Assembly: GCA_964451785.1 (NCBI GenBank)
Contig: CAYVJG010000020.1
Location: forward strand, 1-46,750
Direction: 5' to 3'
Length of the DNA stretch: 46,750 nt
DNA from: JAJYSO01 sp964451785
Lineage (GTDB): Bacteria > Bacteroidota > Bacteroidia > Flavobacteriales > Flavobacteriaceae
The translations under genes were made by a program, and so were the position numbers. Position 1 is the first letter of the stretch, and each line of letters opens with the position of its first letter. Below the pieces are notes generated by a model. The model was not told where the DNA came from and did no database searches. It saw only the letters and a list, made by a program, of their open reading frames with translations. Below are positions 34,192-41,815 of the stretch, one piece after another.

Positions 34192-35682
34192 TTATGAAGT
34201 TTTAACTCTAAGGGTGAGAATGCCTGCTAAAATCATAGCGATTCCGCCGATGATTAGCGCATAAATAGGCTGGTCGTTGAAAAAGTGGTGCACTAAAAAG
34301 CCGAGTATAGTTGCGGCGACTATTTGTGGGATGACGATAAAAAAGTTGAATACGCCCATAAAATAGCCCATTTTAGCTGCGGGTAAGCTACCTGATAAAA
34401 TGGCATAAGGAATGGACAAAATACTTGCCCAGGCAACACCAACGCCAACCATGGTCCATAATAGTCCTGTTTTTGTCGTTACAAAATAAATGGCAATCAT
34501 ACCTATTCCGCCAAGCGTCAGGGCAATCAGGTGGGTAATTTTGTCATTAAATTTTCGCGATAGAACAGGTAGTAAAAAAGCAACAGCAGCTCCAACACCG
34601 TTATAAACGGCAAACATGACGGTGACCCAGTCGGCAGCGTCGTTATAAGCTTCAGTAGTAGTGTCAGAAACGCCAAAAACATGGCCTGTAACGGCTGCGG
34701 TGGTGTAAATCCATAAGCTGAATAGGGCAAACCAAGTTAAAAATTGCACCCAGGCCAATTGTTTCATGGTCTGTGGCATAGTTAGCATATCTGTGAGAAT
34801 AGTTGTAAATCCATTCTGGATATGTTTGCGCCTTAATAGCGCGGTAATGCAGAATAATACTCCGGTAGCTGCCAGTCCTAAAAACAGGATGTAAAGCTCA
34901 GCTTTCCAGCCTTCAAAATGGATAAAATAAGATACTAATAAGCCGGCAATAATCATACTGATGCCAGCTGTTAATTGTTTTTTAGTGGAAACGGTATCCG
35001 TGTCAGCTTGTAGAGTCGTTGCCTTACTGCGGTTAGCGAGTTCTATGGCTTCGAGTTCTTCGGGAGAATACTCTTTAGTTTTAAAAACCGTCCAAACTAC
35101 AGCGGAAATAAAAGCGACTCCGCCGATGTAAAATGACCAAGTTACTGAATCGGGAATTTCACCAGCAGGCGCTGTATTGGACAAATTAAATACATTTGTA
35201 AGCAGATAAGGTAGCAATGATCCCACAACGGCTCCAAGTCCAATAAAGAAACTTTGCATGGTAAACCCAAGTGTGCGTTGATCATCACGTAAATTATCAC
35301 CGACAAAAGCGCGAAATGGTTCCATAGAAATATTAATGGAGGCGTCCATTATCCATAAAGTGCCTGCCGCCACCCATAAAGTAGGGGAGTTTGGCATTAT
35401 AAATAAGGCAATTGACGACAAAATGGCTCCGATGAGAAAATAAGGGCGTCGACGGCCTAATCTGGTCCAAGTACGGTCAGAAAAATAACCTATAAGCGGT
35501 TGTACAATTAAGCCCGTAACGGGAGCGGCAATCCACAGAATAGGGATGTCTGAAACATTGGCACCCAGTGTTTCAAAAATTCGCGAAGTATTAGCGTTTT
35601 GTAAGGCAAATCCAAATTGGATGCCTAGGAAACCGAAACTCATGTTCCAGATTTCCCAAAAACTTAATTTTCGTTTTTGCAT
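34192..35682 (-). CDS. Sugar MFS symporter (GPH/SLC45-like, probable maltose importer)
   Basis: A 496-residue inner-membrane transporter with about 12 hydrophobic segments. The loop after TM2 reads GYFSDRTWTRLGRRRPYFLIG (from about residue 64), the modified motif A of glycoside-cation and SLC45-type sucrose/maltose symporters. The acidic FRAFVGDN segment is in TM4-5 region. A long central loop (about 220-240) splits the two halves. As first gene of the operon with GH65 phosphorylase and pgmB, it most likely brings maltose or short maltodextrins into the cytoplasm. Its leader has the inverted repeat at 35724-35765. Confidence 0.9.
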   Translation of the reverse strand: MQKRKLSFWEIWNMSFGFLGIQFGFALQNANTSRIFETLGANVSDIPILWIAAPVTGLIVQPLIGYFSDRTWTRLGRRRPYFLIGAILSSIALFIMPNSPTLWVAAGTLWIMDASINISMEPFRAFVGDNLRDDQRTLGFTMQSFFIGLGAVVGSLLPYLLTNVFNLSNTAPAGEIPDSVTWSFYIGGVAFISAVVWTVFKTKEYSPEELEAIELANRSKATTLQADTDTVSTKKQLTAGISMIIAGLLVSYFIHFEGWKAELYILFLGLAATGVLFCITALLRRKHIQNGFTTILTDMLTMPQTMKQLAWVQFLTWFALFSLWIYTTAAVTGHVFGVSDTTTEAYNDAADWVTVMFAVYNGVGAAVAFLLPVLSRKFNDKITHLIALTLGGIGMIAIYFVTTKTGLLWTMVGVGVAWASILSIPYAILSGSLPAAKMGYFMGVFNFFIVIPQIVAATILGFLVHHFFNDQPIYALIIGGIAMILAGILTLRVKTS

Positions 35683-35723
35683 ATCGTGTTGCGTAATTAG
35701 CAGTGCGATAAGTGCAAAGACTT

Positions 35724-35765
35724 ATCTCAACTTTATTAAAGTGAAGTGAAGATATAAGTTGAGAT
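35724..35765. promoter_or_regulatory. Inverted repeat in the leader of the transporter operon
   Basis: ATCTCAACTT (35724-35733) is matched exactly by AAGTTGAGAT (35756-35765). No T-run follows on the minus strand, so it does not look like a terminator of the lacI-type gene; an operator or leader hairpin about 42 bases before the symporter ATG is more likely. It encloses the element shared with the susC leader (35729-35760). Confidence 0.6.
35729..35760. promoter_or_regulatory. Shared maltodextrin-locus element, copy 1
   Basis: Starts AACTTTA and ends GAAGTGAAGATATAAGTT. The same arrangement is at 36972-37002 before susC; the last 19 bases differ at one position. The outer arms AACTTTA and TATAAGTT are themselves near inverted repeats. 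It is a candidate binding site for a regulator that controls both the transporter operon and susCD. Confidence 0.6.
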
Positions 35766-35807
35766 GTGGTAAATCTAAATCAAATTATTGATAAAAATCA
35801 AATTATT

Positions 35808-36839
35808 TTAAGTTTTAACAGAATTGCGAATGGTTAGGGTGGTGTCAATGACAACCGTTTTTGAAGGAATTTTAGGGAGGTCTTTTGCCTGACTTTCAAT
35901 CTGATCAATGAGCAAATTAGCTGCAATTTGGCCCATTTTTTCACCGTGTTGATTAACTGTAGTGAGTCCGGGAATAAAATTTTTTGATATATCGCCATCC
36001 GTAAACCCAATTACAGAGACATCTTCAGGGATTTTTCGGCCTTGTTTCTGTAGAATTTTTATGGCGTTAACGGCATATTTTTCGTTGACCGCAAAAATAC
36101 CATCTATAGCCTTGTTTGTACTTAAAAATTTGGTGATTTGCTGAGAGAGGTCTTTATGGTCATCAATTTTTAAGATATACTTTTTATTTACAGGAATCCC
36201 ATTGTGCTTTAAAGCAGCTATATAGCCTAGGGTACGTAGTTTTCCCACACTGATATAATCTTTAGTCGAGATGATGGCAATGCGTTTACCGGCGTTGTTA
36301 ATAAGGTGTTGAACGGCTTTTTGTGCGGCAATGATGTCGTCTATGATTACCTTGTCACAATTGATCTCATTGATGATGCGGTCAAACATTATCAGAGGGG
36401 TTTCTTGTTGAATTAGTTTTTGTAGGTGACTGTAATTTTGCTTGAGTTGCGTTTCTTTGGCCACAGATAAAATGAAGCCGTCAGTTTTGCCACTTCCCAA
36501 CAAATCGAAATTTAAAACCTCTTTTTCTAATAAATTATTAGACAAGCAAATGATAAGGTTATAGCCGCGTTGATTAGCAATATACTCAATGCCTTTGACA
36601 ACTTTAGTAAAGAAGTGATGTGTGATTTCAGGAATAATTACCCCGATGGTTTTGGTTTGTTTGTTTTTTAAGCTCAGCGCAATATTATTAGGTCTGTAAT
36701 TGTAATAATTGGCAAAAGCTTGAATGCGTTCTTTCGTTTCCTTTCCTATTTCAGGGCTATCTTTTAGCGCTTTTGATACCGTTGATATAGATACATCTAG
36801 TTCCTTAGCTATTGATTTTAAGGTGATTTGGCGCTTCAT
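35808..36839 (-). CDS. LacI-family transcriptional regulator
   Basis: A 343-residue regulator. N-terminal LacI helix-turn-helix (ITLKSIAKELDVSISTVSKALKDSPEIG, residues about 4-31; hinge helix NNIALSLK about 51-58), then a periplasmic-binding-protein-like effector domain from about 60 (KTIGVIIPEITHHFF...). The C-terminal core has GFTDGDISKNFIPGLTTVNQ. It sits divergent to susC and next to the transporter operon and so is the likely maltose-responsive regulator, replacing the membrane-bound SusR of Bacteroides. Promoter box TATTTTTG at 36866-36873 on the minus strand. Confidence 0.92.
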   Translation of the reverse strand: MKRQITLKSIAKELDVSISTVSKALKDSPEIGKETKERIQAFANYYNYRPNNIALSLKNKQTKTIGVIIPEITHHFFTKVVKGIEYIANQRGYNLIICLSNNLLEKEVLNFDLLGSGKTDGFILSVAKETQLKQNYSHLQKLIQQETPLIMFDRIINEINCDKVIIDDIIAAQKAVQHLINNAGKRIAIISTKDYISVGKLRTLGYIAALKHNGIPVNKKYILKIDDHKDLSQQITKFLSTNKAIDGIFAVNEKYAVNAIKILQKQGRKIPEDVSVIGFTDGDISKNFIPGLTTVNQHGEKMGQIAANLLIDQIESQAKDLPKIPSKTVVIDTTLTIRNSVKT

Positions 36840-36865
36840 AAGTAAAACTTCATCGGTTGGTAACT

Positions 36866-36873
36866 CAAAAATA
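36866..36873 (-). promoter_or_regulatory. -7 promoter element of the lacI-type gene
   Basis: The minus strand reads TATTTTTG, 26 bases ahead of the ATG at 36839. Confidence 0.5.
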
Positions 36874-36920
36874 ACTTCAAATAACGAGGAAATGTGTTAA
36901 AATTACGAAACTTATCAACA

Positions 36921-36933
36921 CGAAAACGTTGTA
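36921..36933. promoter_or_regulatory. Candidate LacI-type operator 1
   Basis: CGAAAACGTTGTA has the central CG and AACGTT core typical of LacI-family operators. A near copy, TGAAAACGTTATA, lies at 37037-37049 over the susC start; 11 of 13 bases agree. It lies in the divergent lacI-susC region. Confidence 0.4.
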
Positions 36934-36945
36934 GTAAACTTAAGG

Positions 36946-36978
36946 TTGTGAGGTGTGGTTATGATTTGTTTAACTTTA
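36946..36978 (+). promoter_or_regulatory. Putative susC promoter
   Basis: TTG at 36946-36948, then 22 nt, then TAACTTTA (36971-36978), one base from the TAnnTTTG consensus. The -7 box overlaps the left arm of the shared element at 36972-37002. Confidence 0.5.
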
Positions 36979-37002
36979 CACACTGAAGAGAAGATATAAG
37001 TT
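36972..37002. promoter_or_regulatory. Shared maltodextrin-locus element, copy 2
   Basis: Begins AACTTTA and ends GAAGAGAAGATATAAGTT, matching 35729-35760 with a one-base spacing difference in the middle. It lies from the promoter to about 34 bases before the susC ATG, where a bound regulator would affect initiation. Confidence 0.6.
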
Positions 37003-37035
37003 ACTTTTTATTAACATTAAACCAACTTAAACCTT

Positions 37036-39954
37036 ATGAAAACGTTATATATAAGCATCCTGTTGAGCTGTATGCTTATGCCCTCGATGCTCTTTGCGCA
37101 AGAGCAGGTGCAAGGAACCGTAACTGATTATAATGGGCTCCCTTTACCTGGAGTCAATATTATGATTAAGAACTCTACTGTAGGAACGGTAACAAACTTT
37201 GATGGACAATATACTTTACAGAATATTGAGCCTCAAGATACTATTGTTTACACGTCTATAGGATTTAAAAAAGAAGAAGTTGTATATGCAGGACAATTAC
37301 AAATAGATGTACAGCTGCAAAAAAGTGTAGCGGCACTTGATCAGGTGGTCATTATAGGCTATGGTTCGGCTAATAAAGCCGAGGCTACGGGAGCCTATAG
37401 TCAAGTGAGTACAAAAGAGTTTAATAAAGGAGCGATTGTCTCACCTACAGAGTTGATATCTGGAAAAGTAGCAGGTGTTCGCATTACTTCTAGTGGTGGC
37501 GGAGTAGGAGGAGAAGGTCAATCTATTCGCATTCGTGGAGGCTCTTCTTTATCAGCTAATAATTCACCTTTAATTGTTGTTGATGGCATGCCGTTAGATC
37601 AGCGAGGTACGCAAGGAGTGCGTAATCAATTAAGTGCTATTAATCCTGAGAATATTAAAGAATTTACAATACTCAAAGATGCTGCGGCAACTGCTATTTA
37701 TGGCTCTAGAGCGTCAAATGGCGTTGTGATAATTACCACTAAAAACGGAAGTAGAAACCAAGATTGGAAAGTGAATATAGATGCTAAGCTTGGGGTGTCA
37801 ACAGTTGCGGATTATGTTGATGTTTTAAATGCAGATCAATTTAGAACCCTATTGGCTGATCAGCAGGGTGTTGATCTTGCGTTATTGGGTAATGCAAATA
37901 CAGATTGGCAAAAGAAAATCTATCAAACTGGAATAAAACACATTGAAAATGTGACGGTAAGTAAAGGGTTTAATGATTTTTATTTTCGATTTAATTACAA
38001 CCACACCTCTGAAAAAGGCGTGTTGAAAGAAGATGCCTACGAGCGCAATGGCATTGACTTATCGATGACACAATTTTTGCTTGACAATAATTTGAAATTA
38101 GATTTGAATGTCAAAGGAAATATAGACGTTAACCATTTTGCTGATCAAGGTGCTATTGGCGCAGCAATTGAGTTTGATCCTACGCAAAATGTATACGACG
38201 ATTCATTGCCTTTTGGTGGCTTTTTTGAATTCCATCGCACAAATGACCAGGGGCAGATTGTTCCGCAAACCGAAGCGACTTTAAATCCTTTGGCTCTACT
38301 GAAACTCAATCACAATAAGGCTACTAATAAACGTGTGATTTCAAACTTTAAAGCTGAATATAGATTCCCGTTCTTACCAGAATTAAAGGCTACAGTTAAT
38401 GCCGGTTTAGATTATTCAGAGTTAGAAGGCTTACAAACGCGACCTGTTTACGCGGCGGCAAACTTGCAAGATATTCCTTATATGAATGATTATTCAGGTT
38501 TTAATCGCAATCAACTGCTCGATGTGTATTTTAATTATAACAAAACATTTGATAAGTTGAAAGTTGATGTGACGGCAGGACATTCATACCAAGAGTTTTT
38601 TATCTTGAGTAATCGTGTTTATACCGATTCAAATGACACTTTAGCCGATCCTACATCGCGCAATCGCAATTCACTAGAATCGTATTTTGCTCGTGCCAGT
38701 TTTTCATTTGATAATAAATATTTACTTTCAGCCAGTTATCGCTATGATGGCTCTTCGCGATTTGCTGATAAATGGAGTTCTTTTCCATCGGTTTCAGTGG
38801 GTTGGAATTTAAAAGAAGAAGATTTCTTAAAAACTTCTGATGTACTTAGTGCATTAAAAATCAGAGCAGGTTATGGGGTAACCGGAAATAATGCCATAGG
38901 GCGTAATTACGGTTATTTTGGCATCTATACCCAAGGACAAATTCGCGCGCAATATCCTTTTGGAGACAGCTATTATCACACCTTGCGGCCAGAGGCTTAC
39001 GATGCTAATTTAAAATGGGAAGAATTGTCAACCTATAACGCTGGGGTAGATTTCGGTTTCTTGAATAATCGCTTAAATGGTTCGGTTGATGTGTATTATC
39101 GCGAGACTAGTGACTTATTAGCAGAAGTTCCTGTTCCTGCAGGGGCCAATCTTTCAGATCGCATCATCACTAATGTAGGGCAAACCGTGAGTAAAGGTGT
39201 TGAAATAGGCTTAAATGGATTGGTGATAGACACCGATAAATTTACTTGGGATTTGAGCTATAATATTTCATTTCAAGATTTAGAAATCACTAAATTGTCG
39301 CTCGGTGAAAATCCAAATTTCTTTATCCCTAAAGGCGGTATTAGCGGCGGTGTAGGGAACACCATTCAAATTTGGAAAAAAGGCTATGATCCTTCTACAT
39401 TCTTTGTGTTTGAACAGGACTATGACGATGCCGGAAAACCAATTGAAGGCGCGTATGTAGATCAAAATAATGACGGTCAAATTACGGAAGCCGATAAACG
39501 CCCTTACAAAAAGGCAACTCCAGATTATTTTATGGGATTGACCAGTAATATGTCTTATAAAAATTTCAATTTGAGTTTTACTTTGAGAGGAAGCTTTAAC
39601 AATTATGTCTACAATAATACAGCCTCTAGTAATGGATTTATTAATTCAGGAATAATTAATCCTTCACCCTATTACTCAAATTTGAATCCTAGTGTTTTAA
39701 AGACCAATTTTGTGTCTAGTCAGATGTTTTCAGACTACTATGTTGAAAAAGCAAATTTTGTCAAGTTAGACAATGTGTCGCTTTCTTACCTCTTTCCTGG
39801 AGATAAGTTTAATATCCGCGCTTCATTTACCGCAACCAATGTGTTTACCATTTCAGATTACAGTGGTGTAGATCCAGAAGTTGATAGTGGTATTGATAAT
39901 AACCTTTATCCGCGTACACGTAGTTATGTGCTCGGGCTTAATGTTTCATTCTAA
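37036..39954 (+). CDS. susC: SusC-like TonB-dependent outer-membrane receptor
   Basis: A 972-residue outer-membrane transporter that carries maltodextrins into the periplasm using TonB energy. Signal peptide 1-21 (LFAQ). A carboxypeptidase-regulatory-like domain (about 23-100; VQGTVTDYNGLPLPGVNIMIKNS), the TonB plug (about 105-240) with VVIIGYGSANKAEATGA, the SIRIRGGSSL segment and LKDAAATAIYGSRASNGVVIITTK, then a 22-strand-type barrel ending in VLGLNVSF with the terminal aromatic residue. There is no STN domain, so anti-sigma signalling is not expected. Substrate is inferred from the locus. The next gene is its lipoprotein partner susD. Confidence 0.95.
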   Translation: MKTLYISILLSCMLMPSMLFAQEQVQGTVTDYNGLPLPGVNIMIKNSTVGTVTNFDGQYTLQNIEPQDTIVYTSIGFKKEEVVYAGQLQIDVQLQKSVAALDQVVIIGYGSANKAEATGAYSQVSTKEFNKGAIVSPTELISGKVAGVRITSSGGGVGGEGQSIRIRGGSSLSANNSPLIVVDGMPLDQRGTQGVRNQLSAINPENIKEFTILKDAAATAIYGSRASNGVVIITTKNGSRNQDWKVNIDAKLGVSTVADYVDVLNADQFRTLLADQQGVDLALLGNANTDWQKKIYQTGIKHIENVTVSKGFNDFYFRFNYNHTSEKGVLKEDAYERNGIDLSMTQFLLDNNLKLDLNVKGNIDVNHFADQGAIGAAIEFDPTQNVYDDSLPFGGFFEFHRTNDQGQIVPQTEATLNPLALLKLNHNKATNKRVISNFKAEYRFPFLPELKATVNAGLDYSELEGLQTRPVYAAANLQDIPYMNDYSGFNRNQLLDVYFNYNKTFDKLKVDVTAGHSYQEFFILSNRVYTDSNDTLADPTSRNRNSLESYFARASFSFDNKYLLSASYRYDGSSRFADKWSSFPSVSVGWNLKEEDFLKTSDVLSALKIRAGYGVTGNNAIGRNYGYFGIYTQGQIRAQYPFGDSYYHTLRPEAYDANLKWEELSTYNAGVDFGFLNNRLNGSVDVYYRETSDLLAEVPVPAGANLSDRIITNVGQTVSKGVEIGLNGLVIDTDKFTWDLSYNISFQDLEITKLSLGENPNFFIPKGGISGGVGNTIQIWKKGYDPSTFFVFEQDYDDAGKPIEGAYVDQNNDGQITEADKRPYKKATPDYFMGLTSNMSYKNFNLSFTLRGSFNNYVYNNTASSNGFINSGIINPSPYYSNLNPSVLKTNFVSSQMFSDYYVEKANFVKLDNVSLSYLFPGDKFNIRASFTATNVFTISDYSGVDPEVDSGIDNNLYPRTRSYVLGLNVSF
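37037..37049. promoter_or_regulatory. Candidate LacI-type operator 2, over the susC start
   Basis: TGAAAACGTTATA overlaps the first codons of susC and resembles 36921-36933. A repressor here could block elongation. It is also forced by the common N-terminus MKTLY, so chance is possible. Confidence 0.3.
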
Positions 39955-39966
39955 AAAATGACGATT

Positions 39967-41565
39967 ATGAAATTTACAATCAAAAATATATTAGTTGTGT
40001 TGTTTAGTGTAGTGCTCTTAAGCTCGTGCAGTGATAGCCTAGACTTACAACCCGAAGATTCACGACAAACAGCTGATAAAGTGTTTGAAGAACCGGGAGC
40101 CTATGAATCGTTTTTAGCCAAACTTTATGCAGGTTTTGCGCTTAGCGGTCAACAAGGACCTGCTGGTGCTCCAGATTTACAAGGGCTAGATGAAGGATTC
40201 TCTCAATATATCCGCTTGCTTTTTGAAGTGCAAGAACTCACTACTGACGAAGCGATTATTGGATGGGATGACGGTTCAGTTCGCGATTTACACGCGCAAG
40301 TTTGGACTTCGGGAAACGAATATACACGCACCATGTACTCGCGAATTATGTATCAAGTGTCTTTGACAAATGAATTTTTAAGACAAACAACTACAGATAA
40401 GTTAGAGGCACGTGCTGTTGAGGAATCATTAAAAACAGACATTCAAGAATTTCGCTATGAAGCTAGATTTATCCGCGCTCTAGCTTATTATCACGGGCTT
40501 GATATATTTGGAAACATGCCGTTTGTTACTGAAGAAGATCCCATTGGTGCTTTTATGCCAGAACAGATAAGCAGAGCTGATTTGTTTAACTTTGTAGAAA
40601 GTGAATTGCTCGCTATAGAAAGTAAAATTGTTGCGCCTCGACAAAATGAATACGGTCGTGCTGATCAAGGAGCGGTATGGTTTTTATTGGCTAAGTTGTA
40701 TTTAAACGCAGAGGTGTATACCGGTCAAGCCCGTTATGATGATGCCGTTGTTTATCTCGATAAACTTATCAATACAGGTGGCTACAGTCTTGTTGATGAT
40801 TATCAAAAATTATTTTTAGCTGATAATGATCGCAATGGTGCCCAGAATGAAATCATTTTCCCTATTCGTTCTAATGGCATGTATTCACAAACCTATGGAT
40901 CAACTTCATTTATTATTCACGCTGCGATAGGAGGTAGTATGAATCCGTCTGATTATGGCGTTAATAGCGGTTGGGCCGGATTTAGAACAACGCCTAGTTT
41001 TGTCGATATTTTTCCAAATGGCGAATTGACACAAGATCAACGTGCCATGTTTCATACAAATGGTCAATCTAAAGAAATCCATAATGTGTCTAGCTTTACA
41101 GACGGCTACGCTATAGGAAAATATAAAAACGTAGATGTTAACGGTAATCCCGGATCAGATCCAACAGGGAATTTTGTCGATACAGATTTTCCTTTATTCC
41201 GCTTGGCGGATGCTTATTTAATGTATGCAGAAGCTACGCTACGCGGCGGTGGTGGAAATACTAACCTAGCTGTTGATTTAGTAAATCAATTGCGAGAGCG
41301 CGCTTATGGAGATGCCAGCCATAATATAACCGCTAGTGCTTTAACTTTACCTTTTATTTTAGATGAACGCGGACGCGAACTCTATTGGGAAGCTAAACGC
41401 CGTACAGATTTGATTCGATTTGAACAGTTTTCTACAAATGGTATTTGGGAGTTTAAAGGAGGTGTTCCTGCAGGCACAACCACCGAAGCTTTTAGAAATA
41501 TAATGCCTATTCCGGCAACAGATCTCAGTATTAATACAAACTTAAACCAAAATCCAGGCTATTAA
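39967..41565 (+). CDS. susD: SusD/RagB-family starch-binding lipoprotein
   Basis: A 532-residue (from ATG 39967) surface lipoprotein that caps the SusC channel and binds glucan. The frame opens at ATG 39958, three codons earlier; the later start gives a standard signal MKFTIKNILVVLFSVVLLSS then Cys. After the lipid Cys come SDSLDLQPED, acidic and typical for surface export. The TPR-like helices and the family segments FRYEARFIRALAYYHGLDIFGNMPFV (from about 160) and RLADAYLMYAEATLRGG...LDERGRELYWEAKRRTDLIRF (from about 400) are present. It starts 12 bases after the susC stop, and is followed by repeat B copy 2, not by susE or susF. Confidence 0.95.
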   Translation: MKFTIKNILVVLFSVVLLSSCSDSLDLQPEDSRQTADKVFEEPGAYESFLAKLYAGFALSGQQGPAGAPDLQGLDEGFSQYIRLLFEVQELTTDEAIIGWDDGSVRDLHAQVWTSGNEYTRTMYSRIMYQVSLTNEFLRQTTTDKLEARAVEESLKTDIQEFRYEARFIRALAYYHGLDIFGNMPFVTEEDPIGAFMPEQISRADLFNFVESELLAIESKIVAPRQNEYGRADQGAVWFLLAKLYLNAEVYTGQARYDDAVVYLDKLINTGGYSLVDDYQKLFLADNDRNGAQNEIIFPIRSNGMYSQTYGSTSFIIHAAIGGSMNPSDYGVNSGWAGFRTTPSFVDIFPNGELTQDQRAMFHTNGQSKEIHNVSSFTDGYAIGKYKNVDVNGNPGSDPTGNFVDTDFPLFRLADAYLMYAEATLRGGGGNTNLAVDLVNQLRERAYGDASHNITASALTLPFILDERGRELYWEAKRRTDLIRFEQFSTNGIWEFKGGVPAGTTTEAFRNIMPIPATDLSINTNLNQNPGY

Positions 41566-41595
41566 TTTTAGTCTCTGAAAATTGTGTTTCGTAAT

Positions 41596-41729
41596 GTAAT
41601 ACCAATTAGAATTATTTTTTAGTCCGATTTATAATATCTTTTGTAGGTATAATACCGTGGACCATAAATTACTAGTACAATGAGACAAAGTCGAAATTGG
41701 ACTATTTAATTTATCTATACGGTATAAAT
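41596..41729. repeat. Dispersed repeat B, copy 2
   Basis: Second copy of the element at 141-276. It starts with TAATACCAATTAGAATTA, has the same hairpin with ATACCGT (41652-41658) and ACGGTAT (41719-41725), and the same loop word AATGAGACAAAG. The copies differ at scattered positions, including inside the stem ends. It lies about 30 bases after the susD stop. Confidence 0.8.
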
Positions 41730-41756
41730 CATTGATGCAGATTTATCAATTTAATA

Positions 41757-41784
41757 AAAACCCATTGCCTGTGCAGTGGGTTTT
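41757..41784. terminator. Bidirectional terminator between susD and the HTTM gene
   Basis: AAAACCCATTGC (41757-41768) and GCAGTGGGTTTT (41773-41784) form a 12-bp stem with one G-T pair and a 4-nt loop, with A/T runs on both sides. It serves susCD (plus) and the HTTM gene (minus). Confidence 0.88.
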
Positions 41785-41815
41785 ATTGTTATCTCATGTT
41801 TATTTAGAAGATAAG

